Below are positions 1 through 4,612 of a stretch of DNA of 5,410 nt, piece by piece. The notes below the pieces were generated by a model. The model saw nothing but the letters and a program-made list of their open reading frames with translations, did not search any database and had not been told where the DNA came from. Position numbers and translations under genes: made by a program. Source of the stretch: Candidatus Omnitrophota bacterium (lineage in GTDB: Bacteria; Omnitrophota; Koll11; Gorgyraeales; Gorgyraeaceae); assembly GCA_018818505.1 (NCBI GenBank), contig JAHIRR010000238.1:1-5410 (forward strand), given 5' to 3'. Within the stretch, counting starts at the first letter, position 1. Every line of letters starts with the position of its first letter.

Positions 1-226
1 AAAATATATTTCCTATTCCCACGATCTTTCTGTAGTTTATATTTATCATCCACATAAATATCAAAGACCCGAGCAAAAACCAAACTACCTGCCTCAATAC
101 AAAACCCACCTCATAAGGATATGTAGCGCTGAATAAAAATAAAAGTCCCAGCGCAAAAATCCCCAGCGCGCTCCCCATCAACACCCAATCAAAACCCTTG
201 TATTTTTTTAACTCTAATTTAATCAT
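1..226 (-). CDS. rodA: RodA, SEDS-family peptidoglycan glycosyltransferase (N-terminal 75 residues, runs off the left edge)
   Basis: SEDS proteins (RodA/FtsW/SpoVE) are polytopic membrane enzymes that polymerise glycan strands from lipid II. RodA works with PBP2 in side-wall elongation. Only 75 codons are visible, with no stop before the window edge. The ATG at 226 is followed by a short basic and polar stretch ending in KGFDWVLM, a hydrophobic segment at about residues 13-34 ending in LFLFSAT, and then VLRQVVWFLLG with a second hydrophobic segment at about 43-62, followed by INYRK. The D-W-x-L start, the S-A-T after helix 1 and the R-Q-x-x-W before helix 2 are the usual SEDS N-terminal pattern. 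The catalytic part lies outside the window. RodA rather than FtsW is inferred from its place directly after PBP2 and mreBCD. A modest purine-rich AAGAGA lies 5 nt before the ATG. An inverted repeat separates the gene from mrdA. Confidence 0.9.
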   Translation of the reverse strand, partial: MIKLELKKYKGFDWVLMGSALGIFALGLLFLFSATYPYEVGFVLRQVVWFLLGSLIFMWMININYRKIVGIGNIF

Positions 227-235
227 AATATCTCT

Positions 236-309
236 TGTCATTGCGAGGGCGCAGCCCGAAGCAATCTCAAAAGAGATTGCTTCGCTCCCTTCGGTCGCTC
301 GCAATGACA
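236..309. repeat. Inverted pair of TGTCATTGCGAG-type repeat units between mrdA and rodA
   Basis: Two units face each other: 236-268 reads TGTCATTGCGAG ... GAAGCAATCTC on the plus strand, and 273-309 is the reverse complement of the same pattern, with an AAAA loop between. The outer 12 bp and inner 11 bp of the arms match perfectly. The middles differ: 10 nt including the mini-palindrome GGGC-GCA-GCCC on the left, and 14 nt on the right. In the transcript this would fold into a long hairpin starting 1 nt after the mrdA stop and ending about 9 nt before the rodA start. No U-tract follows, so a classical terminator is not supported. It could stabilise or divide the mRNA. Confidence 0.93.
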
Positions 310-310
310 C

Positions 311-1981
311 TTAACGATTCCTATACCAAAACTCCACCGCTTTTCTCGCAATAAGCGCAGCGACTTCGCCTCCTGAGCCGCCATGTTCTAAAAAAATCAC
401 AAAACTGATCTCGGGCTCCTCATAAGGCGCAAAACCAGCAAACCATGCATGCGTCCTTAAGTCCCCTCCTGGCTGCGATGTCCCTGTTTTCCCAGCAATA
501 GAAACGTCGCTGCTCCATGCCCGAAACCCTGTGCCGTTTTCATCATCGACAACGCCTCTCATCGCCCCTCTGATCAATTGTAGATTTTTTTCCTGCAGCT
601 TTAACTTTATTTTCTTAGGCTCTCTCTCCAATACATGCGGTTCGATAAGATAGCCGCCATTTGCCACAGCTGCTACCATGCGAACGATCTGTAGGGGCGT
701 AACAAGCACATATCCCTGGCCTATTGAAAGATTCGCAGTATCACCCGCATACCAGCTTTCTCTCCTCTCAATCTTCTTCCATGCCCGCGATGGCAGAAAA
801 CCCTGCATCTCGCCCAAAAGATCTATGCGGGCCTTTTTCCCAAAACCAAAACTCCTGGCATATTCCAAGATCTTCTCAGCGCCCAGTGAAAGTCCTGCGT
901 TATAAAAATAAATATTGCACGACTGCGCGATCGCATCCTTGATCTGCATGGGGCCATGACCGTCCCTGTTCCAGCAATGAAAACTACCCGCGCCGACCTT
1001 TAATCTCCCCCGGCAAAGAAATTCTGTCTCTGGCGTTATCTTTCCAGACTCCAGGCCTGCAAGCGCAATAATTATTTTAAAGATCGAACCAGGGGGATAT
1101 TGGCCCATGATAGCCCTGTTTAAAAGCGGGGCATCACTGTCATTAAGCGCGTTAAGGATCGAGCCCTCAGGGTCATAGGAAGGCGCGCTGACCATTGCAA
1201 GGATCTCCCCGCTCGAAACATCCATAAAAACTGCGGCGCCCTTTTTCCCTTTCATCGCCTTCCACAAAAAATTCTGCAGTTTCGCGTCTATTGTAAGAGA
1301 AATATCGTTGCCTTTTCTTGGCCTTTTAAAATTCAAGATCTTCACCTGGCGGCCGCGATTATCGACCTGTACCTGCATGCCTCCGTCCTTGCCGCGCAAA
1401 TGGCCATCAATGACCTTTTCAATGCCACTCTTGCCTATCAGGTCCTTGGCATTATAACCATAACTCCTGAGCAATTCCAGCTCGCTCTTATTGATCTCTC
1501 CCACATAACCAACAACGTGCGCGGAAGCCTCTTTGTATATATGCCTCCTCAAAGGAAATTCCCTGACCAGGACGCCTGGCATATCCAGCTTTGCCTCCTC
1601 TATGAGAACGGCCTCTCTCTTGGATACACTTTTCAACAGCTCGCACGGCGCGAACGGCGCCTGATAGTTGCGCTTGTAATTTCTTTTCAATAAACTCTCT
1701 GGAATATTCAGAAGACTGGAAAGTTCCGCTATCTCGCTGTCAACATCACTGGCCTCTTGCGGCACTATAAAGACACCAAAGGCGAGCGTGTTATCGACGA
1801 TCGCATTATTGTTTCTATCGTATATGATCCCCCTGGGCGCGGCTATACTTAAGAGACGAATACTGTTTTTATAACTGAGGTCTCTGTAAAGCGGGCCTTT
1901 GATCACCTGGAGATAATAAAGATAAGCGGCCAATAAGATAAAAAGAATAGCAAATAAAAAATTTAAAGCCCTTATCCTCAT
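311..1981 (-). CDS. mrdA: Penicillin-binding protein 2, elongasome D,D-transpeptidase
   Basis: This class-B PBP cross-links the peptide stems of glycan made by RodA during side-wall growth; it is anchored in the inner membrane with its catalytic domain outside. The protein is 556 residues. It has a short basic N-terminus and one membrane segment (about 5-25), the PBP dimerisation/pedestal region with APRGIIYDRN at 48-57, and the transpeptidase domain from about residue 245. The three active-site motifs are present: S-x-x-K as SIFK at 299-302 (PPGSIFK, where PPGSTFK is more usual), SCN at 354-356, and KTG at 498-500 in AGKTGTSQ. The GQGYVLVTPLQ segment (421-431) is also typical. I chose ATG 1981 because it overlaps the mreD stop as ATGA, has AGGA 4 nt upstream, and starts right before the membrane helix. 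A longer frame back to 2119 would lie inside mreD. Position between mreD and rodA supports PBP2 rather than the division protein PBP3. Confidence 0.95.
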   Translation of the reverse strand: MRIRALNFLFAILFILLAAYLYYLQVIKGPLYRDLSYKNSIRLLSIAAPRGIIYDRNNNAIVDNTLAFGVFIVPQEASDVDSEIAELSSLLNIPESLLKRNYKRNYQAPFAPCELLKSVSKREAVLIEEAKLDMPGVLVREFPLRRHIYKEASAHVVGYVGEINKSELELLRSYGYNAKDLIGKSGIEKVIDGHLRGKDGGMQVQVDNRGRQVKILNFKRPRKGNDISLTIDAKLQNFLWKAMKGKKGAAVFMDVSSGEILAMVSAPSYDPEGSILNALNDSDAPLLNRAIMGQYPPGSIFKIIIALAGLESGKITPETEFLCRGRLKVGAGSFHCWNRDGHGPMQIKDAIAQSCNIYFYNAGLSLGAEKILEYARSFGFGKKARIDLLGEMQGFLPSRAWKKIERRESWYAGDTANLSIGQGYVLVTPLQIVRMVAAVANGGYLIEPHVLEREPKKIKLKLQEKNLQLIRGAMRGVVDDENGTGFRAWSSDVSIAGKTGTSQPGGDLRTHAWFAGFAPYEEPEISFVIFLEHGGSGGEVAALIARKAVEFWYRNR

Positions 1982-2397
1982 ATTGTCCTGCGGCTGCGAT
2001 CGGCGATCTTGAATACCAGCGGCGAGATTGCGGTTGAAAAAAGAATTGTGGTAAAAAAAGACGGCTGTATGACTCCGCTCAGAATAAAATATAAAAGATA
2101 AAACAGGCCTAGCCCGCAAAATGAAAATATAAACTGCATAAAAATATTTTCCTTGTAAGACATGCGCTCCATGGCAAAGCCTGATGCCAGGCCTATCATG
2201 CTGTAAAGCGCGATATTCAATCCAAATGCGGAGCCGGACAATACCTCCACAAAGATCCCGATCGCGCAGCTGATCAGCGCCCCTAAAACCGGCCCCTTTC
2301 GCAGTCCTGCAAAAATCGCCAGCACCACTAAAAGATTTACATCATTTAGCGCTGTCATCTGCAATAAACCTGCGATGAAAATCCAAACAAAAAGCAT
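1978..2397 (-). CDS. mreD: Rod-shape-determining membrane protein MreD
   Basis: MreD is a small integral membrane subunit of the elongasome that binds MreC and links the cytoplasmic MreB filament with PBP2/RodA. The 139-residue product is almost wholly hydrophobic, with about five membrane segments (roughly 1-17, 20-52 as one or two passes, 55-75, 85-107 and 115-131) and a basic C-terminus (ADRSRR). The pattern LLQ...NLLVVLAIFAGLRKG...GALISCAIGIFVEVLSG fits the family core, in which a glycine-rich L-R-x-G turn follows the second helix. Identification rests mainly on this and on position between mreC and mrdA. At 139 residues it is a little shorter than the 160-170 of well-studied MreDs. An in-frame TGA inside the upstream repeat (9-11 codons scale, at about 2408) leaves ATG 2397 as the first possible ATG. 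The Shine-Dalgarno is weak (GGGA). The N-terminus may have been trimmed by the repeat insertion. Confidence 0.87.
   Translation of the reverse strand: MLFVWIFIAGLLQMTALNDVNLLVVLAIFAGLRKGPVLGALISCAIGIFVEVLSGSAFGLNIALYSMIGLASGFAMERMSYKENIFMQFIFSFCGLGLFYLLYFILSGVIQPSFFTTILFSTAISPLVFKIADRSRRTI
1979..1989 (-). promoter_or_regulatory. Ribosome binding site and 4-nt mreD/mrdA overlap
   Basis: On the minus strand AGGA (1989-1986) lies 4 nt before ATG at 1981-1979, and the mreD stop TGA occupies 1980-1978, giving the overlap ATGA. This decides the mrdA start and implies translational coupling: ribosomes ending mreD can restart on mrdA. Confidence 0.85.
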
Positions 2398-2410
2398 AAT
2401 TTCCCAATCT

Positions 2411-2479
2411 TGTCATTGCGAGGAGCGAAGCGACGAAGCAATCTGTTTTTGAGATTGCTTCGCTTCGCTCGCAATGACA
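2411..2479. repeat. Inverted pair of TGTCATTGCGAG-type repeat units between mreC and mreD
   Basis: Unit 2411-2444 (plus orientation, middle GAGCGAAGCGAC) faces unit 2451-2479 (minus orientation, shortest middle, CGAAGC) across a GTTTTT loop. The end sequences TGTCATTGCGAG and GAAGCAATCT match those at 236-309 and 4515-4612. The pair fills nearly the whole 82-nt mreC-mreD spacer: it begins directly after the mreC TAA and stops 13 nt before the mreD ATG. No U-tract follows on either strand. Confidence 0.94.
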
Positions 2480-3256
2480 TTAGCGAATTACAAGCACTTC
2501 CTGCAACTGCCTCATATCCACCTCTGGCTTCACGGCTGCATTAAGATAAAGTCCGCTCGCGTCCTTATCCACAGAAACCACCTCGCCGATCAAGATCCCC
2601 TTCTTGAATATGCCGCTGAATCCTGAAGTAATGATCTTGTCGCCTTCCTTGATCTGACAATCCAGATCCAGATATTTCATGATGAGGCCTGAGCGCATAT
2701 TCCCTGTAACCGCGCCCTCATCCCTTGTGCGCTGGACAACGGCGCTGACCACTGAATCGCGATCAGTAATCAAAAGTACCCTGGCAATGCTCCAGCCTAC
2801 CTCGCGCACCCTGCCCACGAGACCGTTCCCGCTTATCACCACCATGCCTTTGCGCACATTGCGGCTCTTGCCTTTATCAATAATAATCGTGTCCTTCAGG
2901 CCCGAAGGATCCTTGGCTATCATCATGGCTGGCACAAATTTATGTCTTTTAGATTCCGTAAAATCAAGCAGCTCTCTTAATCTCTTATTTTCTAAGCGAG
3001 TCTCCTGCGTTTTTAATATCTCGTTTTTTAGATTGCTCAAATCCTCTCGCAATATCCTATTTTCACTCCGCATCTCATTAAAATTAGAGACATCGCGCAG
3101 CACATAATACGAGCCAGACACAACCTTAAGCGGCATGCGGAAGATATTTAAGATTTTTATTCGGGTCTGGTCTGAAAAAATCTGGGGAAGAAATAAAAGA
3201 CTGGCTGCACTAAGAAATATTATTACAAAAGGAAGGTTTTTCTCTTTTTTTCCCAC
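2480..3256 (-). CDS. mreC: Rod-shape-determining protein MreC
   Basis: MreC is a bitopic inner-membrane protein whose periplasmic domain forms dimers or filaments and activates PBP2/RodA. The 258-residue product has a basic start (GKKEKN), one membrane helix (about 8-25), a coiled coil (about 55-97, rich in E, R, L and N) and the paired beta-barrel domain from about residue 105. Family landmarks are GMVVISGNGLVGRV (137-150), VLLITDRDSVVSAVV (160-174), EGDKIITSGFSGIFKKG (204-220) with IGEV after it, and the ending VKPEVDMRQLQEVLVIR. Length is near the short end for MreC. The start is a GTG at 3256; no ATG, GTG or TTG occurs in frame between it and an upstream stop at 3281-3283, and no Shine-Dalgarno is visible. 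A small palindrome lies just upstream. The 121-nt gap to mreB is mostly repeat, so the original leader may have been replaced. The start is less sure than the gene. Confidence 0.93.
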   Translation of the reverse strand: MGKKEKNLPFVIIFLSAASLLFLPQIFSDQTRIKILNIFRMPLKVVSGSYYVLRDVSNFNEMRSENRILREDLSNLKNEILKTQETRLENKRLRELLDFTESKRHKFVPAMMIAKDPSGLKDTIIIDKGKSRNVRKGMVVISGNGLVGRVREVGWSIARVLLITDRDSVVSAVVQRTRDEGAVTGNMRSGLIMKYLDLDCQIKEGDKIITSGFSGIFKKGILIGEVVSVDKDASGLYLNAAVKPEVDMRQLQEVLVIR

Positions 3257-3260
3257 ACAC

Positions 3261-3287
3261 TTATTAACTCGCTTTGCTCGTTAATAA
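3261..3287. repeat. Small palindrome directly upstream of the mreC start
   Basis: The arms TTATTAAC (3261-3268) and GTTAATAA (3280-3287) are perfect inverted repeats; inside them two mismatched pairs are followed by GC/GC around a TTT loop. It ends 4 nt before the mreC GTG, in the place where a Shine-Dalgarno should be. As RNA it could limit initiation on mreC, or it may be only the end of the larger inserted repeat next to it. Confidence 0.7.
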
Positions 3288-3375
3288 CGCGAATTCTCGC
3301 AAATCCAACACGAATATTCGCGAATACTAAACTTGAATTTGCGTTTATTCGCGTTTGATTCGCGTATATTCGCGT
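3287..3375. repeat. CGCGAAT-type long inverted repeat in the mreB-mreC spacer
   Basis: Two 41-nt arms, 3287-3327 and 3335-3375, are reverse complements at 31 of 41 positions, separated by a 7-nt loop. Each arm is itself a run of four 10-11 nt steps containing CGCGAAT or a variant (on the minus strand ACGCGAATA, TACGCGAATC, AAACGCGAATA, AAACGCAAATT). It starts 2 nt after the mreB TAG. It shares no sequence with the TGTCATTGCGAG units, so it is a second repeat family. The mRNA could form a long imperfect hairpin. No U-tract follows, so it is not a typical terminator. Confidence 0.9.
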
Positions 3376-3377
3376 CT

Positions 3378-4445
3378 CTAAAAATCCAGCCTGGAACGAA
3401 CAGTGACTTTCTTTAGGTATTTTATTTCGCTTAAGACCTTGCCAGTGCCTATTGCCACTGCGGTCATCGGATCTTCAGCCACATGAACAGGCAATCCTGT
3501 CTCTTCGCTTATCAGCTTATCTATACCTCTTAAAAGAGCGCCACCTCCTGCCAGAATAATTCCTCTCTCGATCAAATCAGCTGAAAGCTCTGGCGGCGTT
3601 CTCTCAAGCGTCATCCTGGTAGCCTCGAGTATTGCTGCGATCGGGCCTGCAATTGCCTCTCTTATCTCTTCAGAGGAAACCGTGATTGTCTTGGGAAGGC
3701 CTGCCACTAAATCGCGGCCGCGCACCTCCATTGTCAACTCTTCCTCAGGCGGATACGCAGAGCCTATCTTTATCTTTATATCCTCTGCTGTGCGCTCACC
3801 TATCATCAGATTGTACGTCTTTTTTAAATGTTCAATGATCGCCTCGTCCAGCTCGTCACCGCCTATACGAATGGAACGCGAAAATACAATACCTGCGAGC
3901 GATATAACAGCTATCTCAGTAGTGCCGCCGCCGATATCAATGATCATGTTGCCGCTCGGCTCCTGAATCGGGAGGCCCACGCCAATAGCCGCTGAAATCG
4001 GTTCCTCCACGAGATAGACTTCACGCGCGCCAGCATGCTCTGCGGAATCCTTCACAGCGCGCTTCTCCACCTCTGTAATCCCGGATGGGATCGCGATCAC
4101 CATGCGCGGCCTCACAAATACCCTGCGATTGTGGACCTTTTTTATAAAATATCGGAGCATGTCTTCTGTTATTTCAAAATCAGCAATAACGCCGTCCTTC
4201 ATCGGCCTTATCGCAACGATATTACCAGGCGTACGTCCCAGCATTCGCTTAGCCTCTTCTCCCACGGCCAGCACGTTACGCACTCCCTTCTGAATCGCGA
4301 CCACTGACGGCTCGCATAAAACAATGCCGCGGCCTTTGACATAGACAAGGGTCGTAGCAGTGCCAAGATCTATCCCCATATCATTTGAGAAAAGACCCAA
4401 TAAATAATCAATGCCTTTTTTTAAAAGTCTAAACAACTGCGTCAT
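3378..4445 (-). CDS. mreB: Rod-shape-determining protein MreB, bacterial actin homologue
   Basis: MreB polymerises with ATP into membrane-bound antiparallel filaments that orient the wall-elongation machinery. The 355-residue product has the actin-fold signatures in order: phosphate-1 loop [10 protein letters not shown] (26-35), followed by [29 protein letters not shown] (146-160) with the catalytic and connecting region; phosphate-2 loop [14 protein letters not shown] (170-183); the GGDELDEAI helix (196-204); and the adenosine loop [11 protein letters not shown] (297-307), then [15 protein letters not shown] 4445 has a good Shine-Dalgarno and lies 24 nt or so after the predicted transcription start. 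The N-terminus before DMGIDLG is about ten residues longer than in E. coli MreB (22 versus 12 residues up to the conserved SND) and looks amphipathic ([15 protein letters not shown]), suiting the membrane-binding helix of the family. First gene of the shape operon. Confidence 0.98.
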   Translation of the reverse strand: MTQLFRLLKKGIDYLLGLFSNDMGIDLGTATTLVYVKGRGIVLCEPSVVAIQKGVRNVLAVGEEAKRMLGRTPGNIVAIRPMKDGVIADFEITEDMLRYFIKKVHNRRVFVRPRMVIAIPSGITEVEKRAVKDSAEHAGAREVYLVEEPISAAIGVGLPIQEPSGNMIIDIGGGTTEIAVISLAGIVFSRSIRIGGDELDEAIIEHLKKTYNLMIGERTAEDIKIKIGSAYPPEEELTMEVRGRDLVAGLPKTITVSSEEIREAIAGPIAAILEATRMTLERTPPELSADLIERGIILAGGGALLRGIDKLISEETGLPVHVAEDPMTAVAIGTGKVLSEIKYLKKVTVRSRLDF

Positions 4446-4449
4446 TTTA

Positions 4450-4457
4450 CACCTCTT
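4450..4457 (-). promoter_or_regulatory. Shine-Dalgarno of mreB
   Basis: AAGAGGTG (4457-4450 on the minus strand) precedes the mreB ATG by 4 nt. It is the strongest ribosome binding site in the window and supports ATG 4445. Confidence 0.85.
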
Positions 4458-4475
4458 CGGATTTTAATATGCTTA

Positions 4476-4504
4476 ATTCTACCAAAGGTCTGCGTCTTTG
4501 TCAA
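4476..4504 (-). promoter_or_regulatory. Sigma70-type promoter of the mreB-mreC-mreD-mrdA-rodA cluster
   Basis: On the minus strand a perfect -35 box TTGACA (4504-4499) is followed by a 17-nt spacer and the -10 box TAGAAT (4481-4476, five of six consensus), with TG one base upstream of it (TGG-TAGAAT), which makes an extended -10. The expected start is an A at about 4470-4468, giving a leader of some 23-25 nt that includes the mreB Shine-Dalgarno. The promoter lies just downstream of the repeat pair following aroA, so the shape genes need not depend on aroA transcription. No operator-like dyad was seen in it. Confidence 0.82.
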
Positions 4505-4514
4505 ATCAAATATA

Positions 4515-4612
4515 GAGATTGCTTCGCTTCGTCCCGCCCTTTTTGAAGAAAGGGCGGGGCTTCGCTCGCAATGACACTGTCATTGCGAGGAGTGTAGCGA
4601 CGAAGCAATCTC
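4515..4612. repeat. Divergent pair of TGTCATTGCGAG-type repeat units across the end of aroA
   Basis: Unit 4515-4576 (minus orientation) and unit 4578-4612 (plus orientation, middle GAGTGTAGCGAC) are separated by one base. Here the TGTCA ends meet in the centre, while in the other two pairs the GAGATTGC ends meet. The first unit is 62 nt because its middle is 39 nt and includes a GC-rich hairpin. The second unit overlaps the 3' end of aroA: it encodes the last ten residues, and its TGACA end supplies the TGA stop. Confidence 0.93.
4533..4558. repeat. GC-rich hairpin nested inside a repeat unit
   Basis: CCCGCCCTTT (4533-4542) and AAAGGGCGGG (4549-4558) form a perfect 10-bp stem with a 6-nt loop. 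It lies inside repeat unit 4515-4576, between two copies of CTTCG (4527-4531 and 4560-4564). It is the strongest short stem in the window and sits between the aroA stop and the mreB promoter. There is no T-run on the minus strand after it, so a role as an intrinsic terminator for aroA is possible but not typical. Confidence 0.85.

Noticed and set aside
236..309. Intrinsic terminator between mrdA and rodA
   Set aside because: The hairpin is long but no T-run follows on either strand, and the same structure occurs at the other junctions of an apparent operon.
1982..2119. A 46-residue N-terminal extension of PBP2
   Set aside because: It lies within mreD in another frame, has no family similarity, and the ATG at 1981 has a Shine-Dalgarno, an ATGA overlap and the membrane helix directly after it.
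236..2479. Target-site duplications flanking the repeat pairs
   Set aside because: The flanks at 236-309 and 2411-2479 share at most one or two bases across the element, which is no better than chance.
2679..3107. A 142-codon open frame on the plus strand, antisense to mreC
   Set aside because: Its composition is that of a mirrored coding frame, it has no recognisable domain or ribosome binding site, and mreC on the other strand is well supported.
4515..4612. CRISPR-like or integron attachment array
   Set aside because: Only two units in opposite orientation with a 1-nt gap, no spacers, and no cas or integrase genes nearby.
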